Shown in pieces: positions 34,734-44,302 of a stretch of DNA of 64,000 nucleotides (position 1 is its first letter; each line of letters opens with the position of its first letter). The stretch lies in NCBI GenBank assembly GCA_040217815.1, contig JBEHWI010000016.1, positions 1 through 64,000 on the forward strand. Reading direction: 5' to 3'. The position numbers and the translations under genes were made by a program. This DNA is from UBA5314 sp040217815 (GTDB taxonomy: Bacteria > Bacillota > Syntrophomonadia > Syntrophomonadales > Syntrophomonadaceae). The notes under the pieces were generated by a model. It made no database searches. It worked only from the letters and a program-made list of their open reading frames with translations, and had not been told where the DNA came from.

Positions 34734-35771
34734 ATGGGTAGTGATGGCCTGGATTACAAACAAGCCGGAGTAGATATTGACGCAGCCAACCAGTCGGTTG
34801 ATCTTATTAAAAAATGGGTGGGCCGAACCCGCCGTCCGGAGGTGCTGGCTGACATCGGAGGCTTTGGCGGCTTTTTCGCCCTGAACCATCAGAAGTACCG
34901 TGAACCGGTTTTGGTTTCAGGCACTGACGGGGTGGGCACCAAGCTCAAGATTGCACAGATGATTGGGGTGCATGATACGGTGGGCATTGACCTGGTGGCC
35001 ATGTGCGTCAACGACATTCTGGTGCACGGGGCGGAGCCCCTGTTTTTCCTGGACTATATTGCCCTGGGCAAGCTGCGGCCGGGATTAGTGGAGGATCTGG
35101 TCAAGGGCGTCAGCCAGGGCTGCATAGAAGCGGGCTGCGCCCTTATAGGCGGCGAAACTGCGGAGATGCCCGGCTTTTACGAGGGAGACAAATACGATCT
35201 GGCCGGATTTGCAGTAGGAGTGGTAGAGCGCTCAGAACTGCTGGACGGGCAGAAGCTCAAGGCCGGGGATATAGTTTTGGGCCTGCCTTCTTCTGGCCTT
35301 CACTCCAACGGCTATTCTCTGGCCCGGGAGGCTTTGCTGAACCGCGCCGGGTTCAGCCTGGAGCAAACCATCCCGGAATTGGGACGAACTCTGGGTGAAG
35401 AACTTCTTACCCCTACCCGAATATATGTAAAAACCGTACAAAAGCTTCTGGAGCAGGTTGAGGTTAAGGCTATGTCCCATATCACCGGGGGAGGCATCAT
35501 GGAAAACCTGGCCCGGGTCATTCCCGCCGGTCTGGGCGCCTTGATCGAAGATGCAGACATTCCGGTCAAACCGGTTTTCAAGCTTATTGAAAGCTGTGGG
35601 CAGGTAAGCCGCCCCGAGATGTACCGCACCTTCAATATGGGCCTGGGGTATCTCATCATGGTAGGGCGAGAGGATGCTGACCGGGCCATGCATTGCCTGA
35701 CCGAAATGGGAGAAAGTCCTGTACGCATAGGAGTTATAAAACCGGATATAGAGGGTGTAATAATCGTATGA
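34734..35771 (+). CDS. purM: AIR synthetase
   Basis: PurM closes the imidazole ring of FGAM with ATP. The 345-residue protein has the family text YKQAGVDIDAANQSVDLIK at the start, GTDGVGTKLKIA, MCVNDILVHGAEPLFFLDY, GGETAEMPG and HITGGGIMENLARV. AATGGAGGTAGG precedes the ATG. The stop codon overlaps the purN start. Confidence 0.97.
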   Translation: MGSDGLDYKQAGVDIDAANQSVDLIKKWVGRTRRPEVLADIGGFGGFFALNHQKYREPVLVSGTDGVGTKLKIAQMIGVHDTVGIDLVAMCVNDILVHGAEPLFFLDYIALGKLRPGLVEDLVKGVSQGCIEAGCALIGGETAEMPGFYEGDKYDLAGFAVGVVERSELLDGQKLKAGDIVLGLPSSGLHSNGYSLAREALLNRAGFSLEQTIPELGRTLGEELLTPTRIYVKTVQKLLEQVEVKAMSHITGGGIMENLARVIPAGLGALIEDADIPVKPVFKLIESCGQVSRPEMYRTFNMGLGYLIMVGREDADRAMHCLTEMGESPVRIGVIKPDIEGVIIV

Positions 35772-36412
35772 TAAGAATAATGGAGGCCAAACGCCTCAAA
35801 TTGGCAGTACTGGCTTCGGGACGGGGCAGCAATCTTGACGCTATCTACCAGGCTGCCCAAAGGGGAGATCTGGACGCCGAGATAGTCGCTTTGGTGAGCG
35901 ACAATCCCGATGCTCCGGCTCTTGGCAAAGCCCGGGAAAGGGGCATAGAGACCCTTGCCATAAAGCCGGCTGATTTTTCCAGCCGGGATCTTTATGAACA
36001 ACAGATAGTTGCCCATCTCCAGAATCGAGAGGTTGACCTGGTGGCCCTGGCGGGTTATATGCGCCTGGTAGGCACCGGTTTTTTAAAGGCTTTCCGCCAT
36101 CGCCTGGTGAATATTCACCCCGCTTTACTGCCGTCTTTTACTGGACTTAATGCCCAGAAGCAGGCCTTAGAATACGGGGTGAGGTTTTCCGGCTGCACCG
36201 TACATATTGTTGATGAGGGAATGGACACCGGTCCCATTATCCTGCAAGCAGTGGTTCCGGTTTGGCCGCAAGACGACGAAGACAGCTTAAGCCAGCGGAT
36301 TCTTGGTGAGGAACACCAGATCTACTGGCGGGCTTTACAGCTTTTCGCCCAGGGGCGGATTTTCCTGGACGGACGTAGAGTTGTTATTTCCGAAAAGGGG
36401 GAAATATCATGA
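35768..36412 (+). CDS. purN: GAR transformylase
   Basis: PurN adds a formyl group to GAR from 10-formyl-tetrahydrofolate. The start is ATG at 35768, which overlaps the purM stop (ATGA); longer in-frame upstream sequence lies inside purM. The 214 residues show LAVLASGRGSNLDAI, the catalytic NIHPALLPSFTG with its Asn and His, and HIVDEGMDTGPII with the conserved Asp. It overlaps purH by 4 bases. Confidence 0.96.
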   Translation: MIRIMEAKRLKLAVLASGRGSNLDAIYQAAQRGDLDAEIVALVSDNPDAPALGKARERGIETLAIKPADFSSRDLYEQQIVAHLQNREVDLVALAGYMRLVGTGFLKAFRHRLVNIHPALLPSFTGLNAQKQALEYGVRFSGCTVHIVDEGMDTGPIILQAVVPVWPQDDEDSLSQRILGEEHQIYWRALQLFAQGRIFLDGRRVVISEKGEIS

Positions 36413-37929
36413 AAAGAGCGCTTATAAGTGTATCCAACAAAGCGGGAGTAGTCGAGTTTGCCCGGGGTTTGAGCGAGCTGGGCTACGAAATAATATCCAC
36501 CGGGGGCACCTACAGCACCCTGGCCGAAGCCGGCGTCAAGGTAAGCCGGGTCAGTGACATTACCGGGTTCCCGGAAATACTGGATGGCCGGGTCAAAACC
36601 CTGCATCCGCGCATTCACGGTGGCATACTGGCTCTGCGCAACCCTGAGCACCTGGGTGAATTGGAGAAGAACCAGATAGATACCATTGACGTTGTGGCGG
36701 TAAATCTCTACCCCTTCCGGGAGACTATCAGCAAACCCGGGGTTAGCCGGGAAGAAGCCATAGAGAACATAGATATCGGCGGACCCAGCATGGTGCGGTC
36801 GGCAGCCAAGAACTTTGCTGATGTAGTGGTAGTAGTTAAGCCGGAGTTCTATTCTCAGGTCCTGGAACAGCTCAAGGAGAAGGGGGATTTGGACCAGGAG
36901 TTCCGCCTACGCCTGGCCCTGGAAGCTTTTACCCACACCGCCGCCTATGACGCCATGATATCAGCCTACCTGGCTGAATGGGCCAAAGTGGACCTGGGCG
37001 ACAATCTGGTTCTGGCCGGGGAAAAAGTATATGAACTGCGCTACGGTGAAAACCCGCACCAAAGGGCGGCTTTCTACCGGGATATGACGCCCGGTTTGGG
37101 GCTGGCTGACGCCAAACAGCTGAACGGCAAGGAATTGTCTTATAACAATATCATCGACACCCAGGCAGCCTGGTCCCTGGTCAAGGAATATAAAGAGCCG
37201 GCCTGTGTTATCGTAAAACATACCAATCCCTGCGGAACAGCAACAGCCGGTAAGCTGGAGGAAGCCTACGACAAGGCCCTGGCGGCCGACCCGGTTTCGG
37301 CTTATGGTGGGATTGTGGCCTTTAACAAGAAGGTCGATAAGGCCAGCGCCGAGAAAGTGGCCCAATTGTTTGTTGAAGTTATAATAGCCCCCGGATACGA
37401 TAAAGGGGCTCTTGAAATACTGCAGGCCAAGAAGAACCTGCGCCTTTTGGAACTGCCGGTCCGAGAAGCTCCCGAATGGCAGGTGAAGAGCGTGGAAGGC
37501 GGTTTTGTAGTGCAGGAAACCGACCAGGAAGCTTCCGATTGGGAAGAGCTGCAGGTAGTTACCGATAAGGCACCCACCCCGGAACAGATCGATGATCTGC
37601 TTTTTGCCTGGAAGGTTGTCAAGCACGTCAAATCCAATGCCATTGTAGTTGCCAAAGACCAGTGCACGGTGGGCGTTGGTGCCGGACAGATGAACCGGGT
37701 GGGTTCAGCTGCCATTGCCCTGGAACAGGGCGGGGATAAATGCCGGGGTGCGGTAATGGCATCAGATGCGTACTTCCCATTTATGGATACCGTTGAACTA
37801 GCTGCCAAATTCGGTATTACTGCGATAGTGCAGCCAGGTGGATCGATCAGAGACCAGCTGAGTATAGACGAGTGCAACCGACAGGGTATTGCCATGGTAT
37901 TTACCGGGGTGCGTCATTTTAAACACTAA
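36409..37929 (+). CDS. purH: AICAR transformylase / IMP cyclohydrolase
   Basis: PurH catalyses the last two steps to IMP. The 506-residue protein has the N-terminal cyclohydrolase (LISVSNKAGVVEFARGL, STGGTYSTL, DGRVKTLHPRIHGGIL) and the C-terminal transformylase with KHTNPCG, FMDTVELAAKFGITAIVQPGG and IAMVFTGVRHFKH. Its substrate AICAR is also a by-product of the HisH/HisF step encoded 7 kb downstream. The start overlaps purN by ATGA. Confidence 0.97.
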   Translation: MKRALISVSNKAGVVEFARGLSELGYEIISTGGTYSTLAEAGVKVSRVSDITGFPEILDGRVKTLHPRIHGGILALRNPEHLGELEKNQIDTIDVVAVNLYPFRETISKPGVSREEAIENIDIGGPSMVRSAAKNFADVVVVVKPEFYSQVLEQLKEKGDLDQEFRLRLALEAFTHTAAYDAMISAYLAEWAKVDLGDNLVLAGEKVYELRYGENPHQRAAFYRDMTPGLGLADAKQLNGKELSYNNIIDTQAAWSLVKEYKEPACVIVKHTNPCGTATAGKLEEAYDKALAADPVSAYGGIVAFNKKVDKASAEKVAQLFVEVIIAPGYDKGALEILQAKKNLRLLELPVREAPEWQVKSVEGGFVVQETDQEASDWEELQVVTDKAPTPEQIDDLLFAWKVVKHVKSNAIVVAKDQCTVGVGAGQMNRVGSAAIALEQGGDKCRGAVMASDAYFPFMDTVELAAKFGITAIVQPGGSIRDQLSIDECNRQGIAMVFTGVRHFKH

Positions 37930-37956
37930 ATAATGGGGTTTGGGGTGAAGGTCAGT

Positions 37957-39246
37957 ATGGCGGACAAAAAGGTTTTGGTAATCGGCCAGGGGGGCAGGGA
38001 ACACGCATTGGTCTGGAAGTTGGCCCAGAGCCCCCGGGTGGGAAAAGTTTTTGCGGCTCCGGGAAATCCGGGCATTGCTGCTCTGGCAGAGTGTGTGGAT
38101 ATCGGGGTTAGTGATATCGAAGGACTTTTGTCTTTCGCTTTAAAAGAGCAGGTCGATTTGACGGTGGTCGGGCCGGAAGTTCCCCTTATGGAAGGTTTGG
38201 CGGACCGTTTCCGGGCCGCCGGATTGTTGGTTTTTGGACCCAGCGCCGCTGCCGCCCGCCTGGAAGGCAGCAAAGTGTTCGCCAAGGAGCTGTTTAAAAA
38301 GTATAATATACCGACTGCCGAGTTCCAGGCCTTCGACAAGCTGGAAGAAGCCCGGGCCTTTGCCCGCCAGTTTACCGACCGGGGGCAGGGTGTGGTTGTT
38401 AAAGCCGACGGCCTGGCCGCCGGCAAGGGTGTCATTGTGGCTGATTCCTGGGATGAAGCCAGCCAGGCCCTGGACAGTATCATGAAAGACCGGCAGTTCG
38501 GTGCCGCCGGGGATAAAGTCGTTGTCGAAGAATGCCTGCAGGGGGAAGAAGTGAGCTTCTTCGCTATTACCGACGGCAGGGATTACGTGCCCTTAATCGC
38601 CGCCCAGGATCACAAGCGCATCTTTGATGACGATCAGGGACCAAATACCGGAGGAATGGGCGCCTATGTAAACCCACCCATTTTTACACCCGCTCTGCAA
38701 AAGACAGTGGAGGAGACCATTATCGGTCCGGTTATAGAAGCTATGGCCCGGGAAGGCTGCCCCTATCAGGGGGTGCTCTACGCGGGTTTGATGATAACCG
38801 AAAAAGGTCCGCAGGTTTTGGAGTTTAACGCCCGTTTCGGAGATCCGGAAACCCAGGTCTTGATGCCCATGATCAAGGGCGATGTCTATGCCCTTTTTGA
38901 AGCATCGGCCTCCGGGCAGAACCTGAAAGCCAATACCGTGGAATGTGAAAAGGGGAGCTGTGTCTGTGTGGTTATGGCTTCCGGGGGCTACCCAGGGAGT
39001 TTTGCCAAAGGCAAACCCATCAGCGGCCTCGATCAGCTGAATAAAGATGCTTTAGTATTCCATGCCGGCACCGTCCTTAAGGATGGGCAGTTGCTCACCA
39101 ACGGCGGCCGGGTTCTAGCCGTAGTCTGCCGAGGGAATGATATCGAGGCGGCCCTGGATAAAGTATATAGCCAGTTGGAAAAGATCTCTTTTGAAGGAAT
39201 GCATTACCGCAGGGATATTGGTCAAAGGGCCTTGAAGCGAGGGTAG
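37957..39246 (+). CDS. purD: GAR synthetase (phosphoribosylamine-glycine ligase)
   Basis: PurD joins glycine to phosphoribosylamine with ATP. The start is placed at ATG 37957 (MADKKVLVIGQGGREHAL), because the family begins a few residues before VLVIGxGGREHAL; an ATG at 37933 and a GTG at 37945 would add unmatched residues. The 429-residue protein has the ATP-grasp signatures VVKADGLAAGKGVIV, NTGGMGAY and VLEFNARFGDPETQ. It is the last purine gene of the operon. Confidence 0.96.
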   Translation: MADKKVLVIGQGGREHALVWKLAQSPRVGKVFAAPGNPGIAALAECVDIGVSDIEGLLSFALKEQVDLTVVGPEVPLMEGLADRFRAAGLLVFGPSAAAARLEGSKVFAKELFKKYNIPTAEFQAFDKLEEARAFARQFTDRGQGVVVKADGLAAGKGVIVADSWDEASQALDSIMKDRQFGAAGDKVVVEECLQGEEVSFFAITDGRDYVPLIAAQDHKRIFDDDQGPNTGGMGAYVNPPIFTPALQKTVEETIIGPVIEAMAREGCPYQGVLYAGLMITEKGPQVLEFNARFGDPETQVLMPMIKGDVYALFEASASGQNLKANTVECEKGSCVCVVMASGGYPGSFAKGKPISGLDQLNKDALVFHAGTVLKDGQLLTNGGRVLAVVCRGNDIEAALDKVYSQLEKISFEGMHYRRDIGQRALKRG

Positions 39247-39250
39247 TTAA

Positions 39251-39763
39251 ATGTCTTTCCCGATAGTATGTGGGGTAGTCACGCTTGACATGACTTACCA
39301 CCTGGTGGTGGAGTTTTTGAAAGCCACCTTTTTTGTAGGAATTGCATTCATATTGGTCCTGGGCTTTTGGCGGCGCAAACCCAGGTTTTCAGCAGCCTGG
39401 ATAGTGTCCGGCTTGGTGCTGGTCGGTCTTCTGGTTTTATACGGCAGTCTTTTAATAAACCTGCCGGTAAAAGCTCAGACTCGGCACATTGTCAGCGAGG
39501 GCGGGGCTCTGCTAGCGGAAGGAAAATACGATGAGGCTATAGAACAGTACCGCAAGCTGGAAGCCCTGGGGCAGAATGAGGATATGCAATCCTACCTTCA
39601 GAATGCCTACCGTGAGAAAGAGGCGGCAGCGAATCTGGAGCAGGCCCGGCAGCTGGCGGCGGCCGGGAAAACGGGGGAGGCCTTGAAACTGCTGGGCAGG
39701 ATTCCGGACAACACCCGGGCTGCCGGGGAAGCCGATGCTTTGAAAAAGAGCCTGCAGAAATAA
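39251..39763 (+). CDS. Membrane protein with TPR-like tail
   Basis: The 170-residue protein begins 4 bases after the purD stop, so it is co-transcribed. It has two transmembrane helices (about 18-38 and 46-70) and a soluble tail (about 80-170) with repeats of TPR type: GGALLAEGKYDEAIEQYRKL and ARQLAAAGKTGEALKLLGRI. No family name or role is evident. Its place between purine and histidine genes is probably accidental. Confidence 0.7.
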   Translation: MSFPIVCGVVTLDMTYHLVVEFLKATFFVGIAFILVLGFWRRKPRFSAAWIVSGLVLVGLLVLYGSLLINLPVKAQTRHIVSEGGALLAEGKYDEAIEQYRKLEALGQNEDMQSYLQNAYREKEAAANLEQARQLAAAGKTGEALKLLGRIPDNTRAAGEADALKKSLQK

Positions 39764-39778
39764 ATTGGGAGAGTATGC

Positions 39779-40447
39779 ATGGGCAATATAACCCTTGAGA
39801 TGATCAAAAACGATCCGGTGGTTCAGCAATACATGCAGATTGGAAACACTTTTATCGGGCATATAGGCGCTATCGAGCACAGCATTCATCATGCCGAACT
39901 GACCGCCAAACTGTGCGCTGAAATTCTGGAGTCGCTGGGCTATTCCGAAAGGGAAGCCGAACTGGGCTCGATAGCCGGATATCTGCACGATATCGGCAAT
40001 TTGGTAAACCGCTACAGCCATGGCCTGTCCGGGGCTATAATAGCCTTTCAGATACTATTGGAAAAGGGCATGGACCCGGATGAAATCTCTATCATTATGG
40101 GTGCCATAGGCAACCATGAAGAGCAGGCCCACGGCAACGCGGTCAACAACGTAGCAGCTGCTTTAATCCTGGCAGATAAATCGGATGTGAACCGTTCCAG
40201 GGTGCGCAAACACGACCTGGCCACATTTACCCCCCGCGACCGGGTGAACTTCGCGGTTACCGATTCGCAGCTGCTGGTGGACTCGGAAAAACGGATTATT
40301 ACCATGCAGATTCAGATAGACACCGAGGTCTGTTCGGTGATGGAATATTTCGAAATCTTCCTGACCAAGATGCTGATGAGCCGCCGAGCGGCCGAGTTTT
40401 TAGGCTGTGAATTTGCCCTCGTTATCAATCAGAATCGTCTCTTATAG
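39779..40447 (+). CDS. HD-domain phosphohydrolase family protein
   Basis: The 222-residue soluble protein has an HD domain (about 28-150) with EHSIHHAE, the defining H70-D71 in GYLHDIGNLVNRYSH, and later NHEEQAHG and ILADKSDVNRSR, matching metal-binding positions. HD proteins hydrolyse nucleotides or other phosphate esters, so a nucleotide substrate would suit its place between pur and his genes, but this is only inference. Residues after 150 form a small domain of strands and a helix. It begins 15 bp after the TPR gene. Confidence 0.85.
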   Translation: MGNITLEMIKNDPVVQQYMQIGNTFIGHIGAIEHSIHHAELTAKLCAEILESLGYSEREAELGSIAGYLHDIGNLVNRYSHGLSGAIIAFQILLEKGMDPDEISIIMGAIGNHEEQAHGNAVNNVAAALILADKSDVNRSRVRKHDLATFTPRDRVNFAVTDSQLLVDSEKRIITMQIQIDTEVCSVMEYFEIFLTKMLMSRRAAEFLGCEFALVINQNRLL

Positions 40448-40509
40448 CTGAAATAATATACAAATCTGTTAAAATAGGAAGACAGGACTTGTAACTGGGG
40501 GATGCATGA

Positions 40510-41664
40510 ATGAATCGTAGGAAAATTCCCAAGGGTTTGCGCGACCTTCTGCCCGAGGAAGTAAAACAGCGGCGCCACATGGAGCGCCGGGTAAGCACCC
40601 TGTTCCAGAGCTATGGCTACCGGGAAATAGCCACCCCGACCATTGAATTCCTGGATGTGGTCGAAGGGGGTACAGGAAGAAATATCCGCAAGGAGCTCTT
40701 TCTTTTTATGGACCGGGAGGGTGAGGTCCTTTCCTTGAGGCCGGAGATGACGGTTTCTATTGCCCGTCTGGCCGCCACCCATCTGCAGGGTGAACTGCCG
40801 CAGCGCCTCTATTACAATGCCAATGTATTTCGCCATGTTCAGCCCCACCTGGCTCAATACCGGGAGTTCTGGCAGATGGGAATCGAGCTGCTGGGAGCTT
40901 CGGGAGTATGGGCCGATGCGGAAGTCATAAGCGTTGCGGTTAAAAGTCTTTTGGCCCTGGGTTTGGATGATTTCAAAATAAGCTTAAACCAGATCGGAAT
41001 TTTCAACAGCCTGCTGGAAGACTGCCGGCTGGAGCAACCGGATCGCGAGGAAATCCGCCGGCTGGTGGAAGACAAAGACCTGGTGGCTTTGTCAACCCTG
41101 CTGGAGGGTCTTGATATAGATGACGGGCTCAAAGAGAGCATTGCCCGTCTGCCGGTTTTACACGGCGGCCTGGAGATATTGGAGCAGGTTCCCTATATAG
41201 AAAAGAATCGTAAGGCCGAACAGGCCGCATCGGAGCTGAAAAAGGTCTATGAAGCACTGCAGGTTTGTGGTGTAATAGGCAATATAGTAGTTGATATGGG
41301 AGTCTTGAGGGGCCTTGATTACTACACCGGGATCGTTTTCGAGGGTTATTCTCCAGAGCTGGGCTACGGCCTGCTGGGCGGCGGGCGCTACGACCGCCTG
41401 CTGGGAGAGTTCGGGTTGGACGCACCCGCGACCGGTTTTGCCATGGGTATGGACCGCCTGGCTCTGGTGTTGAAAAGCCAGGAGAAGGAGCCCACTCGCT
41501 ACTTAATCGGTGGAAACAATCTGCCCAAGATGGTTTTGGAAGCAGACCGTTTACGCGGGCAGGGCTGGATTGTGGAAGTGGAAATGGAAGGCCTGCCGCG
41601 TCAGCTTTTAGAGGATAAATTAAAAGGCCGTTCTGATTACTTGCTTTTGTACATAGACGAATAA
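40510..41664 (+). CDS. hisZ: ATP phosphoribosyltransferase regulatory subunit
   Basis: HisZ is a histidyl-tRNA synthetase-like protein that completes and controls the short HisG. The 384 residues show class II synthetase folds: PKGLRDLLPEEV, LRPEMTVSIAR (motif 2 region), RGLDYYTGIVFEGY and GGGRYDRL, but no anticodon-binding domain of normal length. It is the first his gene and appears with short-form hisG, as expected. GGGGG lies before the ATG at 40510. It follows the HD gene by 62 bp. Confidence 0.95.
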   Translation: MNRRKIPKGLRDLLPEEVKQRRHMERRVSTLFQSYGYREIATPTIEFLDVVEGGTGRNIRKELFLFMDREGEVLSLRPEMTVSIARLAATHLQGELPQRLYYNANVFRHVQPHLAQYREFWQMGIELLGASGVWADAEVISVAVKSLLALGLDDFKISLNQIGIFNSLLEDCRLEQPDREEIRRLVEDKDLVALSTLLEGLDIDDGLKESIARLPVLHGGLEILEQVPYIEKNRKAEQAASELKKVYEALQVCGVIGNIVVDMGVLRGLDYYTGIVFEGYSPELGYGLLGGGRYDRLLGEFGLDAPATGFAMGMDRLALVLKSQEKEPTRYLIGGNNLPKMVLEADRLRGQGWIVEVEMEGLPRQLLEDKLKGRSDYLLLYIDE

Positions 41665-41707
41665 AATGCCAGATTATTAACCTAGTATTATTTTCGGGGA
41701 GGATATC

Positions 41708-42364
41708 ATGCAGCAGGAATACCTGACTATTGCTCTTTCCAAGGGGAGTTTACTTAAGCCAACTATAGAGCTGTTTAATAAAATAGGATTGCCCGTGGAT
41801 GGCGTTACTGAAGAGAGCCGCAGCATGGTTTTTACCTTTGAGGAACAGCGCGTCAAGTACATTATGTGCCGCCCTACCGATGTGCCCACCTATGTGGAAC
41901 AGGGCGCCGCTGATCTGGGTATTGTGGGCAAGGATGTTATTGTGGAGCAGGCCAAGGATGTCTTTGAAATGGTAGATCTCAAATACGGCTACTGCCGCTT
42001 CGTGGTCGCCGGACCGGAAGATATGGCCGGAGCCGGCCTGAGGGATCTGAATTATAAACGGGTGGCCAGCAAGTTCCCGGTAGTGGCGGAACAGTTCTTC
42101 CGCGACAAGGGGTTGCAGGCCGAGATTATAAAACTGCATGGCAATGTGGAACTGGCCCCGATTATGGGCCTGGCTGACTTAATAGTAGATCTGGTTTCCA
42201 CCGGACGCACGCTCAAGGAAAATCACCTGATTGAGCTGCAGCTGATTATGGAATCAACCACCCGGTTGATCTGCAACCGGGTTAGTTACCGGACCAAACA
42301 CGGACAGCTGCAGCCCATGATCGAGTTGATGCAAGAGCAGATGAAAGGGGGCCAATCAAAATGA
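41708..42364 (+). CDS. hisG: ATP phosphoribosyltransferase catalytic subunit, short form
   Basis: HisG condenses ATP with PRPP, the first step of histidine synthesis. The 218-residue length is the short form that lacks the C-terminal regulatory domain and works only with HisZ. Motifs: LTIALSKGSLLKPTIELF, DVPTYVEQGAADLGIVGKDV and the PRPP loop LADLIVDLVSTGRTLKENHL. The GGGGAGG before the ATG is clear. It overlaps hisD by 4 bases. Confidence 0.97.
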   Translation: MQQEYLTIALSKGSLLKPTIELFNKIGLPVDGVTEESRSMVFTFEEQRVKYIMCRPTDVPTYVEQGAADLGIVGKDVIVEQAKDVFEMVDLKYGYCRFVVAGPEDMAGAGLRDLNYKRVASKFPVVAEQFFRDKGLQAEIIKLHGNVELAPIMGLADLIVDLVSTGRTLKENHLIELQLIMESTTRLICNRVSYRTKHGQLQPMIELMQEQMKGGQSK

Positions 42365-43644
42365 AAATCAGGCGTATTGATAATATTGAACAGGATTTGA
42401 AGGCGTTTTTGGCTAGCAACCTGGCTGATTCCCAAAAGTATGAAGAAGTAGTGGCCCAGATCGGCCGGGAAGTGAAGGCTCGGGGTGATGAGGCGGTTTT
42501 CGAGTTTTGCCACCGCTTTGATCAGGCTCCAATAGGCCCTGATAACTTCCGGGTAAGTGATGAAGAAATAGACCGGGCTTACGAATTGGTCGATGATGAT
42601 TACATATTCGCCCTGAGGGCGGCTATTGATAATGTAAGTGAGTTTCATCGCAAACAGCTGCGCAATTCCTGGATGGAGCCCGATGAGAGAGGCAATATAT
42701 TGGGCCAGGTGTTCAGGCCCTTGCAGCGGGTGGGCATCTATGTTCCCGGAGGCACGGCGGCCTACCCGTCATCGGTTTTAATGAACGCCATTCCAGCGCA
42801 GGTGGCGGGTGTAGAGCAGATCGCAATGGTAAGCCCTCCCGATAAAAACGGGATGTTAAATCCTTATACCCTGGTGGCAGCAGCGGAACTGGGAATAGGT
42901 GAGATATTTAAAGTGGGGGGAGCCCAGGCGGTGTTCGCCCTGGCCTGGGGAACCAATCAGGTAAAAAAGGTGGATCTTATAAGCGGACCAGGCAATATCT
43001 ACGTTACCCTGGCCAAAAAAATGGTCTACGGGGATGTGAACATTGATATGCTAGCCGGGCCCAGTGAAATACTGATAGTTGCCGATAAAAGGGCCAATCC
43101 GGTCTATCTGGCGGCTGATATGATGTCCCAGGCCGAGCATGACGTTTTAGCCCGCAGCATTCTGGTAACCGACGATGCACAGCTTTTGGACCGGGTTGAA
43201 GAGCAGCTGGTGAGCCAGATGGCCAGCCTGGAGCGCAAAGAGACAATTGAAAAGGCCTTGAGCAGCTACGGGGCTTTCATTTTGGTCAGTGACATGCACC
43301 AGGCCTGTGAAGTGGCCAACCTGGTGGCTCCTGAACATCTGGAACTGATGGTTGACAAACCTTTCGATTATTTGAGCCGCATTCACAACGCCGGGGCTAT
43401 TTTTATGGGGAGCTACACCCCTGAGCCGGTGGGGGATTATTTTGCCGGGCCCAATCACATACTGCCCACCGGGGGCACGGCCCGCTTTTATTCGCCGGTA
43501 ACCGTAGATACCTTTAGAAAAGCGTCTAGCATATTGTACTACACCGCGGAAGGCATAAAAGCAGACGCCGAGCAGATAATGAAACTTGCTCAGGTTGAAG
43601 GTTTAACGGCCCACGCCAACTCGGTGCGGGTGCGGGTGAAATAG
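42361..43644 (+). CDS. hisD: Histidinol dehydrogenase
   Basis: HisD oxidises histidinol to histidine in two NAD-dependent steps with a zinc ion. The 427-residue protein has the family stretches YVPGGTAAYPSSVLMN, GGAQAVFALAWGT, DLISGPGNIYVTLAKKMVYG, the zinc-site DMMSQAEHD and GDYFAGPNHILPTGGTARF. It lies between hisG and hisB in the usual order and overlaps hisG by ATGA. Confidence 0.97.
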   Translation: MKIRRIDNIEQDLKAFLASNLADSQKYEEVVAQIGREVKARGDEAVFEFCHRFDQAPIGPDNFRVSDEEIDRAYELVDDDYIFALRAAIDNVSEFHRKQLRNSWMEPDERGNILGQVFRPLQRVGIYVPGGTAAYPSSVLMNAIPAQVAGVEQIAMVSPPDKNGMLNPYTLVAAAELGIGEIFKVGGAQAVFALAWGTNQVKKVDLISGPGNIYVTLAKKMVYGDVNIDMLAGPSEILIVADKRANPVYLAADMMSQAEHDVLARSILVTDDAQLLDRVEEQLVSQMASLERKETIEKALSSYGAFILVSDMHQACEVANLVAPEHLELMVDKPFDYLSRIHNAGAIFMGSYTPEPVGDYFAGPNHILPTGGTARFYSPVTVDTFRKASSILYYTAEGIKADAEQIMKLAQVEGLTAHANSVRVRVK

Positions 43645-43671
43645 GCCCCCTATACTGAAAGGAGTGGGAAT

Positions 43672-44268
43672 ATGAATGATGAAGCGAGATGTGGAGAGGT
43701 TCAACGCCGTACGGCCGAGACCGAAGTGCTCCTGCAACTGGAGCTGGATGGTACCGGCAAACACCAGATAGATACCGAGATACCGTTTCTGAATCATATG
43801 CTGACGCTTTTTTCCGTCCACAGTTTGTGCGATCTTCAGGTAACAGCCCGTGGAGATATAGAGGTCGATGATCATCACAGCGTTGAGGACATCGGCATTT
43901 GCCTGGGTGAGGCCCTGCGCCTGGCCTTAAAAGACAAGCGGGGCATCCGCCGCTATGGCGAGGCCTGCCTGCCCATGGATGAGTCGCTGGCCCGGGTGGT
44001 TATTGATCTGTCTGGAAGACCCTGCCTGGTTTATGAGGTTCCTCTGGAACGGGAGCAGTTGGGAAGCCTGGCTGTTGAAAATATACAGGAGTTTTTCCAG
44101 GCGGTGGCCAACAACGCCGGCATGAATCTGCATATAGATTTGCTGCGGGGCAGCAATACCCACCATAAAATTGAGGCTATTTTCAAAGCTTTCGCCAGGG
44201 CTCTAAAAATGGCCGTAGAACTAGAGCCGCGCCTGGAAGGGGTATGGTCCTCCAAGGGCAACCTGTAA
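43672..44268 (+). CDS. hisB: Imidazoleglycerol-phosphate dehydratase
   Basis: The 198-residue enzyme dehydrates imidazole glycerol phosphate. The metal-binding repeats are FLNHMLTLFSVHS, DDHHSVEDIGICLG, and HIDLLRGSNTHHKIEAIFKAFARAL. It is the single-domain enzyme without the histidinol phosphatase fused in some proteobacteria. GAAAGGAG precedes the ATG. Confidence 0.97.
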   Translation: MNDEARCGEVQRRTAETEVLLQLELDGTGKHQIDTEIPFLNHMLTLFSVHSLCDLQVTARGDIEVDDHHSVEDIGICLGEALRLALKDKRGIRRYGEACLPMDESLARVVIDLSGRPCLVYEVPLEREQLGSLAVENIQEFFQAVANNAGMNLHIDLLRGSNTHHKIEAIFKAFARALKMAVELEPRLEGVWSSKGNL

Positions 44269-44302
44269 ACTGAAAGAAATCAGTCCGTGTAGGGGTAAAA
44301 AT

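Noticed and set aside
35693..35767. Upstream extension of purN inside purM
   Set aside because: The ATG at 35768 overlaps the purM stop and fits the known N-terminus of PurN; the extension does not.
40448..40509. T-box leader or histidine attenuator before hisZ
   Set aside because: The 62-base gap is too short for a T-box and lacks a His-codon leader or a terminator.
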